Positions 23,616 through 32,093 of a stretch of 64,000 nt of DNA are shown here, in pieces. The DNA is taken from NCBI RefSeq assembly GCF_014621695.1, contig NZ_CP061281.1, forward strand, positions 3,906,001 to 3,970,000. The letters are read 5' to 3'. This stretch comes from Streptomyces xanthii. GTDB lineage: Bacteria; Actinomycetota; Actinomycetes; Streptomycetales; Streptomycetaceae. The translations under genes were made by a program, and so were the position numbers. The notes beneath the pieces were generated by a model. The model was not told the DNA's origin. It made no database searches and saw only the letters and a program-made list of their open reading frames with translations. Position 1 is the first letter of the stretch; each line of letters begins with the position of its first letter.

Positions 23616-24284
23616 GTGAGCGGAGCCACGGGCGCGGGCTCTACCGGGACATCCACCGGTACGGAAACCGAGGGCGGCCGTGGCTCCGCTCATGATGCGA
23701 AAGACTCGCCCGAGTCTCATGGATCCCAGGGGGGAACTGTGACGGACACCCGAGGTCCGCAGACCCAGAGTTACGCGGACGGCGGCAGCGCCCTGCCCGG
23801 GGAGCGTCAGCAGCCCCAGCAGGCCGGCCAGCCGTACCACCCGCCGCAGGCGTACCAGAACGCGCCTGCCGGGGGCGTGCGGCGCCCGCGCACCGGCGCC
23901 CGTACGACGCCGCGCACGCGCAAGGCGCGGCTGCGCGTCGCCAAGGCCGACCCGTGGTCGGTGATGAAGGTCAGCTTCCTGCTGTCCATCGCGCTCGGCA
24001 TCTGCACGATCATCGCGGCCGCGGTGCTGTGGATGGTCATGGACGCCATGGGCGTCTTCTCGACGGTCGGCGGCACGATCTCCGAGGCCACGGGCTCCAA
24101 CGAGTCCAACGGCTTCGACCTGCAGTCGTTCCTGTCGCTGCCGCGCGTGCTGATGTTCACGACGGTCATCGCGGTCATCGACGTCGTCCTGGCGACGGCG
24201 CTCGCGACGCTCGGCGCGTTCATCTACAACCTCTCCGCCGGCTTCGTCGGCGGCATCGAGCTCACGCTCGCCGAGGACGAGTGA
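23616..24284 (+). CDS. DUF3566 transmembrane protein
   Basis: A 222-aa protein with a disordered Gly/Gln/Pro-rich N-terminus of about 105 residues and a C-terminal DUF3566 domain: the conserved RKARLRVAKADPWSVMKVSF leads into one hydrophobic helix (LLSIALGICTIIAAAVLWMVM), a soluble stretch, and a second helix (LMFTTVIAVIDVVLATALATL). It directly follows gyrA (18 bp), as in mycobacteria, where the homologue interacts with division and wall proteins. GTG start; function in Streptomyces unknown. Confidence 0.85.
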   Translation: MSGATGAGSTGTSTGTETEGGRGSAHDAKDSPESHGSQGGTVTDTRGPQTQSYADGGSALPGERQQPQQAGQPYHPPQAYQNAPAGGVRRPRTGARTTPRTRKARLRVAKADPWSVMKVSFLLSIALGICTIIAAAVLWMVMDAMGVFSTVGGTISEATGSNESNGFDLQSFLSLPRVLMFTTVIAVIDVVLATALATLGAFIYNLSAGFVGGIELTLAEDE

Positions 24285-24406
24285 GCGCGGTTCACGCCTT
24301 CGCGTAGCCGCTGGTGGGCGGGCCGGGACTATCGATTTTGGGACTGGCCCCCCTGTGCGCTAATCTTCAGGAGTCAGCGCGCGGGACACACACCGCAGAG
24401 CGCGGC

Positions 24407-24480
24407 GGGGCTATAGCTCAGTTGGTTAGAGCGCATCCCTGATAAGGATGAGGCCACAGGTTCAAATCCTGTTAGCCCCA
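24407..24480 (+). tRNA. tRNA-Ile (GAT)
   Basis: Full cloverleaf of 74 nt. Acceptor GGGGCTA pairs with TAGCCCC, discriminator A. The anticodon loop CTGATAA gives anticodon GAT. The T-loop is GGTTCAAATCC. The CCA is not encoded. Confidence 0.97.
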
Positions 24481-24489
24481 CAGCACGAG

Positions 24490-24517
24490 GACCCTCAAGC
24501 GGAAACGCTTGGGGGTC
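24490..24517 (+). terminator. Terminator after tRNA-Ile
   Basis: 12-bp stem (GACCCTCAAGCG with CGCTTGGGGGTC) with a GAAA tetraloop, then ATTTGCTTTTCC. Ten bases after the tRNA. Confidence 0.85.
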
Positions 24518-25286
24518 ATTTGCTTTTCCGTACGGGCGTTGCCGGCGCTCGGTCCGAGCATGCGTAATGGGCCCTCTCAGCCGGGAGTGATGGCTGGGGC
24601 CTCGTCTGTGCGCTGTGCTGCGTTGTCCTGTCCTGTCCTGGACTGAACTGAACTGGGCTGCGCTGCGCTGCTGCTCTTCGGTTGTGGGGCCTGGCCATCG
24701 AGGGCCTGGCTGTCCGGTCCGGGCCTGGGAGCCTGGGGCCGGGGGGCCGGGGGTCCGGGTCTGGACGTTGATGCCTGGGTGCGGCACCGTCGTCCGGCTT
24801 GCGTGCGTACAAGGGCAGGGCTGTGCCGGGCGCGCGCGTACGAGCGCTCTGGCTGCTCTGTGCACGGCCTGCCGGCCCGTTCCCGTGGAGTCCTGGGCGG
24901 AGTCCCGGTATGGAGCGTGGGCGTGAGCCTGTGCGGCCTTGTGCGGCCCTGTGCTGCTCTTCGCCGCTGGGTGTGCCAGCGGGGTTGTGCGTCTTCTTCT
25001 GAGTCTGAGTGCAGCGATGCTGCGGTCCTGCGCGTACAGCAGTGCTGCGGGTGCAGTGGCGCATTGGTGCTGCGGTACTGGCGAGCGCTGTGGCAGCTGG
25101 GAGTGCTGCGTGTAGTTCGCTACGTCGTTCGTTACTGCTGGCCTTGCTGGTCGTGCCCGTACTGCTGGTGGTGCTGGTCGTACTTGGACTGCTGTTCCTG
25201 CTGTTGCTGCGGGTCTTGCTGTCTGTGCTGGTGTTGCTGTTTGTTCTGGTTCTGCTGTGGTGCCTGTGGGCCCTGTGTCTTCTGGG
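24518..25286. other. Non-coding, CTG/CTGTCC-rich low-complexity region
   Basis: About 770 bp in which I see no credible gene. It is built of short tandem motifs: CTGTCCTGTCCTGTCCTGG, GAACTGAACTGGGCTGCGCTG, and from about 25130 to 25275 a strong CTG/GTTGCTG bias. The bias makes spurious Leu/Val-rich frames on the plus strand and a Gln/His-rich frame on the minus strand. No start with a ribosome-binding site and no domain is recognisable. It could be a decayed gene or a repeat-expanded spacer. Confidence 0.6.
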
Positions 25287-25625
25287 CTACGGCGCCGGCG
25301 GCAGGTCCGGCGTGGCCAGTTCGGCTTCCGCGTCGCGCTGGTCGATGTCGGCCGGCGGGCGGTGGCGGCAGCTGGGGGAAGAACCGTGGGCCTCGGCGCG
25401 GATGCGCTGCTTCATCGTCGGTGGCAGGGACCTCTTGAAGGCCCAGTAGGGAGCCGATGCGGCCGCGGGAGCGGGGTCGGCCTGCGGCGCCGGAGCCTGC
25501 ACCTCCTCCGACTGCTGGACGGGAGTGGCCGCGGCGGCCGGGGAGACGAGACCGAGCGCCGAGAAGAGCGCGATGAAGGCAGAGATGACGATGGTCCACA
25601 GCGTCATGACCTTGTTCTTGGTCAT
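25287..25625 (-). CDS. DUF6344 small exported protein
   Basis: A 112-aa protein. The N-terminal hydrophobic segment (LWTIVISAFIALFSALGLVSPAAA) after a short basic start looks like a signal peptide or anchor. A Pro/Gln/Ala linker leads to the conserved RSLPPTMKQRIRAEAHGSSP motif, which I associate with the streptomycete DUF6344 family. ATG start with GAGGGG upstream. It is conserved near tRNA-Ile in Streptomyces; its function is unknown. Confidence 0.75.
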   Translation of the reverse strand: MTKNKVMTLWTIVISAFIALFSALGLVSPAAAATPVQQSEEVQAPAPQADPAPAAASAPYWAFKRSLPPTMKQRIRAEAHGSSPSCRHRPPADIDQRDAEAELATPDLPPAP

Positions 25626-25950
25626 GGCCCCTCACTTTCAGGTTGGGCGATTTGCATACTTTCCCAATGATGTGTACGCGGGGTCTGAAGTGAGGGAGCG
25701 ACGCCCGTGGCGCGTCGATCTTCAGATGAACACCACTCGGATGGGTGCAAGTGACCTGATCTGGCCCTATTTGATACGGATTTCCCGGCCTGGGGGTGAT
25801 CGACGGGCGATTCGCGGAGCTGTGGACTCCGGATCTACTGCTGTGATCAGGGCGGGAGTTGATGCTCATCCAGGTCACCGATCGGTATCGGTCGGTGTGT
25901 ATAGTCGGGCGCCAGAGGTCCCCTACGTCAAGGAAAGACGAGGTCGCGCG
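25626..25950. promoter_or_regulatory. Divergent intergenic region between DUF6344 and DLW-39 genes
   Basis: 325 bp without a gene. A TATAGT -10-like element and two ATCGGT direct repeats lie about 25880-25906, roughly 45-70 bp before the DLW-39 start. Nothing else is recognised. Confidence 0.4.
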
Positions 25951-26079
25951 GTGAAGAAGCTTCTCCTGGTCGCACTGGCCGCCATCGGCGGGCTCCTCGT
26001 GTACCGCCAGATCCAGGCGGATCGCGCCGAGCAGGATCTGTGGACGGAGGCGACTGACTCCGTGCCCGCAGGTTCGTGA
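25951..26079 (+). CDS. DLW-39 family small membrane protein
   Basis: A 42-aa protein: KKLLLVALAAIGGLLVYRQI is a single transmembrane helix, followed by a charged tail containing the diagnostic EQDLWTEATD (DLW at its centre). GTG start with AAGGAAAGACGAGG upstream. It is a recognised actinobacterial micro-protein family of unknown role, usually found near gyrA and tRNA-Ile/Ala, as here. Confidence 0.88.
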   Translation: MKKLLLVALAAIGGLLVYRQIQADRAEQDLWTEATDSVPAGS

Positions 26080-26104
26080 GTCTTCGACAACAGACTCTTC
26101 ACAG

Positions 26105-26130
26105 GCCCCGGTCGCAGCAGCGGCCGGGGC
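26105..26130 (+). terminator. Terminator after DLW-39 gene
   Basis: Stem GCCCCGG (26105-26111) with CCGGGGC (26124-26130), then TTTGTG. Confidence 0.65.
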
Positions 26131-26292
26131 TTTGTGCTGCCCGGAGGCGGTTCGTCTCGTGTTGCGGGCGGCGCGCGACGGCGGTATTCACGGGTGTGAC
26201 GCCTCCGCTTGCGCGAGCAAAGTGGTGTTGCCGTGGCGGGATTGCTCCGCTGGGCGGACAGTGCGCGGCCGGGAACGGCAGGATGGCCGTCC

Positions 26293-27825
26293 ATGAGGGG
26301 ACTCGTGAGGCGGTCGGGGCTGAAGAGGCCGTCGAGGCCGTACGGGCTGGGTGGCCTGGCGCTGCACAGGCGGGCTGTCGCGTTGGCCGCCGTACTCGGT
26401 GTCTGCGTGGTGCCGGCGCTGCCAGGCGTCGCAGTGGCCACTGCGGGCGCCGAGGCCCCGTATGTGTACGCCCAGGGCGCCCGGAAGATCGGCGCGGCTG
26501 CGAACAGTGCGCATGCGCAGCGGCTCACGGCAGGTGAGACGTACCGGAGCACGCTCGGTACGGGCGCGAGCGGCGTCTCCTACTACCGCGTCGAGCTGGA
26601 CGGTGCCGCCGACGCGTACGCCTCCGTCGTCGCGGTACCGCCGCTCGGCTCGTCGGTGAAGGTGGCCTACGCCGACGGGATCACCGTCTCGCTGCAGGAC
26701 GGCAAGGGGAATCGCTGCGACTCGGCACGTGCCGGGTTCCGGTCCGGGGCCTATCCGCGGCCGATCGCCGCGGCAGCCGGGCGTCTCGTGCGGCCGGGTG
26801 GACTGCGCTGCCAGTCGGCGGGGACGTACTACGTGGTGGTGGAGCGGGCCTCCGCGGCCGCTTCGACGCGGGAGAAGTGGGGACTGGAGCTGCGCGTCGC
26901 CACCGAGCCGGGCCTGGTCACACCGGGCCCGAGCACGGGTCCGACGGCCTGGCCGTCCGGGACCTCGTCCGCGGGCGCGGGGTCGGGGCCTGGCCGACGG
27001 CGCGCGGGAGGGACCGGGTTCAACGACGCGAAGGCGCTGGACGACGGCGTGTGGACGGACCGGATCGGGCCGGGACAGAGCCACTTCTACCGCGTGCCCG
27101 TGGACTGGGGGCAGCAGCTCTCCGTCGATGCCGAGCTGGGCAGTTCGGCGGGGGATGCGGGGCGCAGAGGGACCGTGACGGGCGCGCTGGAGGTGGAGCT
27201 GTTCAATCCGGCCCGGGCGCAGGTCGCGGCGGAACAGGCCGTGTACGCGGGCGATCCGACCTCGGCCGGGTTCGATCCGCTGCCTCCCGTCGCCTACGAG
27301 AACCGGCGGCTCGTGCCCGACGACCAGGCGGCGATGCGGCTGGCCGGCTGGTACTACGTCGAAGTCACGCTCAACCCGGCGATGGCGCGGAAGTTCGGTG
27401 ACAAGGCGTCCGACGTGACGCTGAAGGTGGGGGTGGAGGGGGAGCCCGGGCGGGCCCCGGACTATGTGCGGGACCCGGGGGAGTTCCAGGTGACGGCGGA
27501 GGACCGGGCGGCGGCACAGCGGGGCGACGGCGGCGCGGAGTGGGCGGACCTCGGTGTGGACGGCGACGGCGGCGGGGCTGGTGCCGGTGCCGATACAGGA
27601 GGGGAGCGGTCCGGGGGCGGGTCTGCCGTGCCTACGGCCGCGGCCGGATCGGGGCGTGGTGACGGTGCCGGGAACGCCGGGGCCGGCGCGGCGGCCGCTT
27701 CGGCGGAGGAGCGGCCGATGATGCGGGTGCTGGGCTTCGCGGGCGTGGGGACCGGGGCCGCGCTGGTGCTGTGGCTGGGGATCTGGCGGGTGGTCGCGGT
27801 GCGGAGCGTACGAGCACGAGGCTGA
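26293..27825 (+). CDS. Secreted, C-terminally membrane-anchored protein of unknown function
   Basis: A 510-aa protein. The N-terminus has a basic stretch with a HRR pair and a hydrophobic core (AVALAAVLGVCVVPALPGVAVA) ending near an AEA cleavage site. Two similar extracellular beta-rich modules follow (about residues 60-205 and 235-385); each has a phrase of the type YYRVELD/FYRVPVDWGQQLSV and a WYYVEVTLNP/TYYVVVERA end. Next comes a Gly-rich spacer and a C-terminal helix (LGFAGVGTGAALVLWLGIW) with a basic stop-transfer. ATG 26293 is chosen; the frame opens slightly earlier (26209). Confidence 0.75.
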   Translation: MRGLVRRSGLKRPSRPYGLGGLALHRRAVALAAVLGVCVVPALPGVAVATAGAEAPYVYAQGARKIGAAANSAHAQRLTAGETYRSTLGTGASGVSYYRVELDGAADAYASVVAVPPLGSSVKVAYADGITVSLQDGKGNRCDSARAGFRSGAYPRPIAAAAGRLVRPGGLRCQSAGTYYVVVERASAAASTREKWGLELRVATEPGLVTPGPSTGPTAWPSGTSSAGAGSGPGRRRAGGTGFNDAKALDDGVWTDRIGPGQSHFYRVPVDWGQQLSVDAELGSSAGDAGRRGTVTGALEVELFNPARAQVAAEQAVYAGDPTSAGFDPLPPVAYENRRLVPDDQAAMRLAGWYYVEVTLNPAMARKFGDKASDVTLKVGVEGEPGRAPDYVRDPGEFQVTAEDRAAAQRGDGGAEWADLGVDGDGGGAGAGADTGGERSGGGSAVPTAAAGSGRGDGAGNAGAGAAAASAEERPMMRVLGFAGVGTGAALVLWLGIWRVVAVRSVRARG

Positions 27826-27834
27826 GCCCCTCGC

Positions 27835-29595
27835 TCATGCCTGGGTGAGGGCCCAGATCCCTACGGCGAAGCAGAGCGCGGCGACGAGAAGGACGGGGAT
27901 CGCCACGGCGGGCGGCGGCCCCGGCCTGCGCTGCGGGGCGTCCTGATGTTCCTGGGGCTGTGGGTGGGGCCGAGGCCGAGGTTGGTGCCGGGGGCGAGGT
28001 CGGGGCTGAAGAGGTTCGGGCTGGAGCTGTGGAACCTCTTGGGCGCGAGCGGTGTACAGAGAGTGACGGCCTTCTTCGTCCGGGACCACGGTGGTCACCG
28101 CAGGGGCCGGCTGAGGGGAGCGGTCGTGGAAGGTCTCGGTGTGCGGTGGGGGCGGCGTGGGATCCAGCGGACGGAATCCCGTGCCGGTGGGCTCGGGTTC
28201 CAGCTGGGGCGCCGGCTCGGCGGCGCTGAGAGGCGCGCCGACGGAGGGGGACAGCACCGGCATCGGCGGCACCGGTGGTGGAGGTGGTGGGAGCGGCTCG
28301 TCGCGGGGCGACGGAGGCGGGAGATGGAAGCTGCCCGTCTCCGACATCAGGGGCTGACCCGATGTGGAGTCGGACCCGAACCTGGAGTCGGACCCGGACC
28401 CGGACCCGGACCCGGAACTGGGAGCGGGCGCGGAATCCGATTCCGGTTCTGGCTCGGGTTCCGGGCTCGGGCTCGAGTTCGGGCTCGGGTGCGGTACGGA
28501 GTGCAGGGGCGCGGGCTGGTGCGGGAGCGGCGGCGGTACTGGGGGTGGGGGTACGACGAGAGCGGGAGGTACGAGGGGAGCGGCGGGCATGACGGGGGCC
28601 GTGGGGGCGGCCGGCGTGGTCGGCGCGGAGGTGGAGGCCTCGCGCAGGTCGTCGCTCGCCTGAGGCCGTACGGGGCTTCCCGCGGCGTTCAGGGGGCGGG
28701 CCCTGCGCCCGCGGACGGCCGGCCCGTCGGGGCTGAACCCCGGGGGGAGCGGGCCGAGTTGGTCGAAGACCTCGATGAGCTCGTCGTCGGGGCCGGGCTC
28801 GGGCAGCAGCTCGGCGGCCGCGAGCAGCGCCTTGCGCGCCCCGGTGGCCGTGCGGAAGCGGGCCTCGGGATCGGGCTGGAGCAGCCCGGCCAGGACGCCC
28901 CACAGAGGGCCCGGCACTCCACGCGGAGCGCTCGGCGTGCCACGCTCGGCGAAGTGCTCGATCAGGGCCTGAGCGTCGGGCTTGGCACCTTCGAGGAGGT
29001 AGAGGGCGACGAGTCCCACGGCGAAGAGGTCCGCGGGGAAGTCCGGTTCGGCGCCGAGTGCCTGCTCGGGGGCGAACCAGCCGGGCGTTCCGACCACGTA
29101 GTCGGCCTCGGTCAGCCGTGGCTCGCCCTTGCGCATCGCGATGCCGAAGTCCGACAGGCGCAGATGGGGCAGGCCGGTGCCGGTCGCCTCGAGCAGGATG
29201 TTGGCGGGCTTGATGTCACGGTGGACCACGCCCTCCGCGTGCACGGCGGTGACGCCGGCCAGGAGCTGGTCGAGGAGCACGCAGACGAACTCTGGCGGCA
29301 GGGGGCCGTAGTCGGCGACGAGATGGGCGAGCGAGCCGCCCGCGACCAGATCCATGGTGAACAGGACCTTGTCGTCGTCCGCGGCCCAGCTCGCCGGGGC
29401 CAGGACGTTCGGATGGTCGATGCGCAGGGCCTGCTCGCGCACGAAGCGGAGCAGTGTGTGGGCGTCGCTCTGCTGCAGGACCTTGGCCGCGACGTAGCGC
29501 CGGCGCCGGTGGTCCCAGGCGCGCCAGACCGCGCCCACTCCCCCGCGGCCGATCGGGTCGGCCAGTTCGTACCGGCCGGCGAAGACCTCACCCAT
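27835..29595 (-). CDS. Membrane serine/threonine protein kinase
   Basis: A 586-aa Hanks-type kinase. The N-terminal kinase domain (about residues 8-255) shows the glycine loop GRGGVGAVW, the ATP lysine in YVAAKVLQ, catalytic VVHRDIKPANILLE, the DFG motif LSDFGIAMRKG and a PGWFAPEQ segment. A very long Pro/Ser/Glu-rich juxtamembrane tail (EPEPEPE and SGSGSGS runs, about 290-560) leads to one C-terminal helix (VAIPVLLVAALCFAVGIWALTQA) with almost nothing outside, so no obvious sensor domain. ATG 29595 is chosen; GTG 29652 is an alternative. It converges on the secreted-protein gene. Confidence 0.87.
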   Translation of the reverse strand: MGEVFAGRYELADPIGRGGVGAVWRAWDHRRRRYVAAKVLQQSDAHTLLRFVREQALRIDHPNVLAPASWAADDDKVLFTMDLVAGGSLAHLVADYGPLPPEFVCVLLDQLLAGVTAVHAEGVVHRDIKPANILLEATGTGLPHLRLSDFGIAMRKGEPRLTEADYVVGTPGWFAPEQALGAEPDFPADLFAVGLVALYLLEGAKPDAQALIEHFAERGTPSAPRGVPGPLWGVLAGLLQPDPEARFRTATGARKALLAAAELLPEPGPDDELIEVFDQLGPLPPGFSPDGPAVRGRRARPLNAAGSPVRPQASDDLREASTSAPTTPAAPTAPVMPAAPLVPPALVVPPPPVPPPLPHQPAPLHSVPHPSPNSSPSPEPEPEPESDSAPAPSSGSGSGSGSDSRFGSDSTSGQPLMSETGSFHLPPPSPRDEPLPPPPPPVPPMPVLSPSVGAPLSAAEPAPQLEPEPTGTGFRPLDPTPPPPHTETFHDRSPQPAPAVTTVVPDEEGRHSLYTARAQEVPQLQPEPLQPRPRPRHQPRPRPHPQPQEHQDAPQRRPGPPPAVAIPVLLVAALCFAVGIWALTQA

Positions 29596-29733
29596 GGTCG
29601 TGCGTCGCTCCCCTCCCGGGGCCGTGCGGGGCACGGGCCCTTCGGACGTCACGTACGGTCCTCCGGTCCGCCGCGCGACCGCCGCCGGGGCGGGCGGTCA
29701 CGGGGCGGCGGCCGGCGTCGGGCTCGCCCGGGG

Positions 29734-30282
29734 TCAGCTCTGGTGCGACTGGTAGTGGGCGACCGCGTCGGCGGTGCGTCCGGCGCCGTAGACCCGGAGG
29801 AACTCTGCCAGTTCCGGGTGGGTCGGGGCGAGGGAGTCGGCGGCCTCGATGATGTCGCCGGCGGCGGACACGGAGCGCAGCAGCGACTGGATCTCACGCA
29901 CCACGCGCTTGACCGTCGGGGCACCCGAACTGGACGTGGCCTGACCGGCGTTGCTGAGCACCGAACCCCCCTGGGACTTCTTGATCTCTTCCATGCGCTC
30001 GGTGGCCTCGACCGCACTCACGCTGCCGTCCGCGACCTGCCCCGCCAGGTCCTGCAGCAGCTGCACCCGCTGGACGACAGCGGGGTTGCCGATCTTGGCG
30101 CGCTGGCCGCTCATCAGCTGGGAGAGCATGGGTGCGGACAGTCCGAGCACGCCCGCGAGACGGGCCTGGTTCAGGCCGAGGTCCTCTATCAGCCGACGGA
30201 AGAGCGCCCCCAGCGGCTCCCCGTACCAGTTGCGCTGGAGCTCCCGTGCTCTCGCGGTAGCTTCCTGCTGTGCGGCGTCCAT
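29734..30282 (-). CDS. Helix-turn-helix DNA-binding regulator
   Basis: A 182-aa protein with an XRE-like HTH (about residues 22-75): LIEDLGLNQARLAGVLGLSA is the first helix pair, then PMLSQLMSGQRAKIGNPAV. Its C-terminal half is helical and ends in AHYQSHQS. ATG 30282 is preferred, with GGGGAG 6 nt upstream and the family start MDAAQQEATARA. It lies upstream of and codirectional with the kinase gene, 138 bp away. Targets unknown. Confidence 0.85.
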   Translation of the reverse strand: MDAAQQEATARARELQRNWYGEPLGALFRRLIEDLGLNQARLAGVLGLSAPMLSQLMSGQRAKIGNPAVVQRVQLLQDLAGQVADGSVSAVEATERMEEIKKSQGGSVLSNAGQATSSSGAPTVKRVVREIQSLLRSVSAAGDIIEAADSLAPTHPELAEFLRVYGAGRTADAVAHYQSHQS

Positions 30283-30465
30283 TGCGTCTCCCCATCGCTT
30301 CCCCAAGTACGGCGCTTCGCTGCCGCGAAGCACGTGGGGCATCTTACGGAGAGTGGTCGCCCGCCGGGACCCCCAATCCTTTTGCGGTATCCGGGGGGTG
30401 ACCCGGTACTCTGGTCTGCGATGCCCGCCCGGAGCGCGAATCTTCCGGTGCGGTGCGTTGTTTTC

Positions 30466-30538
30466 GGGGCCTTAGCTCAGTTGGTAGAGCGCTGTCTTTG
30501 CATGGCAGATGTCAGGGGTTCGACTCCCCTAGGCTCCA
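30466..30538 (+). tRNA. tRNA-Ala (TGC)
   Basis: 73 nt. Acceptor GGGGCCT with AGGCTCC (one G-U pair), discriminator A; anticodon loop TTTGCAT, anticodon TGC; T-loop GGTTCGACTCC. The CCA is not encoded. The accessory cluster begins about 275 bp downstream. Confidence 0.97.
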
Positions 30539-30548
30539 CTCGCATATA

Positions 30549-30588
30549 CCCCTCTGATCTGCGGAAACGCGATCAGGGGGGTCTTTTT
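30549..30588 (+). terminator. Terminator after tRNA-Ala
   Basis: CCCCTCTGATC (30549-30559) pairs with GATCAGGGGGG (30571-30581), followed by TCTTTTT, an unusually good U-tract for this genome. Confidence 0.88.
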
Positions 30589-30812
30589 GCGTCCCGATCC
30601 CCCGTGCCGGCGTGCGGTCGCGGTCGTACGGACAGGCGGCTTCGTGAGCCCGGGGGCTCGGGGCCGGCGGTGTTTGCTGCCCCTGCTGATTCCGTGGTGC
30701 CCCCCGTACCCGTGCCGAGGGGGCGGTCCTCCCGTTCCAGGTGCGGTCATGGCCGGTGGCGGTCGGCGGAATCCGTTGTCCGTGACCCGGCGCAGCCGCG
30801 AGGCTCGATCAC

Positions 30813-32045
30813 GTGATCAGCAATCTGGTTGGAGAAGACCTCCGTCCCCCGCTCGTCCGGTCCTTCGCGCAACTCGCGTCGCTGGATCCGGACCGGCCCG
30901 TCGTCACCCTGTTCAGCGGTGGCCTGGACAGCTCGTACCTGCTGCTGCGGCTGCGGCGGATGGGCGTCCGTGAGATCCACGCGGTGAGCATCGACATCGG
31001 CGAGGACGAGTCCTGCACCTACAAGCGTCAGGTGGCCGAGGCGCTCGGCGCCCGGATCCACATCCTCGACCGGCGGGAGGAGTTCGCCGCCCGGCACGTG
31101 GCACCCGCCATCGCCGCACAGGCCGTCTACCTGGGCATCCATCCGGTGAGCTCCAGCCTCAGCCGCCCGCTCATCGCCCAGGCCGCGGTCGACCTCGCCC
31201 GCGCCATCGGCGCGCAGGCCGTACTGCACACCGCCAACCGCTCGCAGAACACGCTGCGCCGTCTTAACGGGGCGCTGGGGTTGCTCGGCTACGAGGGTGC
31301 CTTCGGCAGCCCGTACGACCTGGACCCGGTCACCCGGGAGCAGAAGCTGGCCGAGCTGGGCGAAGCGGGCGTCGGGCTGCTGGCCGGGCGCATCGTCAGC
31401 GGCGACTCCAATCTGTGGTGCCGGGAGTTCGAGTCGGGCATCCTCGACGATCCCGAGCTGCACGAGGTGCCGGAGGAGATGTACACGTGGAGCAGGCCCA
31501 CCGCCGCTCCTGGTGAGACGGAGCGCCTGACCGTGGCGTTCGAGCACGGCCTGCCGGTCGCCGTCGACGGCGTTCCCCTCGGGCTGACCGAGATGATCGA
31601 CCAGCTCAACCGGCGCGTCGGTGCGTACGGCCTCGGCCGCTACTCGGGCCTCGAGCACCTCGACCACGGCGAGAAGGTCCTGGAGATCCGGGAGATGCCG
31701 GCCGCCTGGCTGCTCCTGAACACCTACCGGCACGTCGAGAGCGCCTGCCTGGATGCCGAACTCATCCGGGAGAAGCGGCACTTGGAGCAGGTGTGGACCC
31801 GGGAGGTCCTGGAGGGCCGCTGGTTCGGCGAACTGCGGCTGTCCGTGCAGGCGTTCATCGACAGCTGCGCCGCCCGCACCACGGGGTCCGTGACCTGGCA
31901 GCTGCGCACGGGGGGAGCCGACACCCGGTCCATCAGCGCCCGCAGACCGCTCTACCTGCGCGACCGCGAGCTGTGGGAGGAGCACACGATCGCCGCCGAG
32001 TCCGCGCCGTTCGCCCCGCAGCCGACGCTGCTCGCCACCGTCTGA
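30813..32045 (+). CDS. Argininosuccinate-synthase-related ATP-dependent ligase
   Basis: A 410-aa PP-loop enzyme. The ATP pyrophosphatase loop is FSGGLDSSYLLL (about residues 34-45), followed by AVSIDIGEDESC as in ArgG. The citrulline/aspartate region is diverged: the family GNDQVRFE is replaced by ANRSQNTLRRLNGAL, while SGDSNLWCREFESGILDDPE still aligns with ArgG. I infer an AMP-forming condensation of a carbonyl or ureido group with an amino-acid amine, on a substrate other than citrulline. GTG start with a weak ribosome-binding site. It is first of three co-directional genes with the dioxygenase (48 bp) and the exporter. A primary-metabolism ArgG role is unlikely given the divergence and context. 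Confidence 0.8.
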   Translation: MISNLVGEDLRPPLVRSFAQLASLDPDRPVVTLFSGGLDSSYLLLRLRRMGVREIHAVSIDIGEDESCTYKRQVAEALGARIHILDRREEFAARHVAPAIAAQAVYLGIHPVSSSLSRPLIAQAAVDLARAIGAQAVLHTANRSQNTLRRLNGALGLLGYEGAFGSPYDLDPVTREQKLAELGEAGVGLLAGRIVSGDSNLWCREFESGILDDPELHEVPEEMYTWSRPTAAPGETERLTVAFEHGLPVAVDGVPLGLTEMIDQLNRRVGAYGLGRYSGLEHLDHGEKVLEIREMPAAWLLLNTYRHVESACLDAELIREKRHLEQVWTREVLEGRWFGELRLSVQAFIDSCAARTTGSVTWQLRTGGADTRSISARRPLYLRDRELWEEHTIAAESAPFAPQPTLLATV

Positions 32046-32093
32046 CCCGGCAGACCGGACCGACGCCACCCCGCACTTCCTCTGGAGCACCCC

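Noticed and set aside
25009..25449. Plus-strand Leu/Val-rich frame that could be a membrane protein
   Set aside because: It arises from the CTG-biased tract, has no ribosome-binding site and continues antisense through the DUF6344 gene.
30813..32045. A second ordinary biosynthetic argG
   Set aside because: The citrulline-binding GNDQVRF is replaced by a different sequence, and the neighbours are a dioxygenase and an exporter rather than arg genes.
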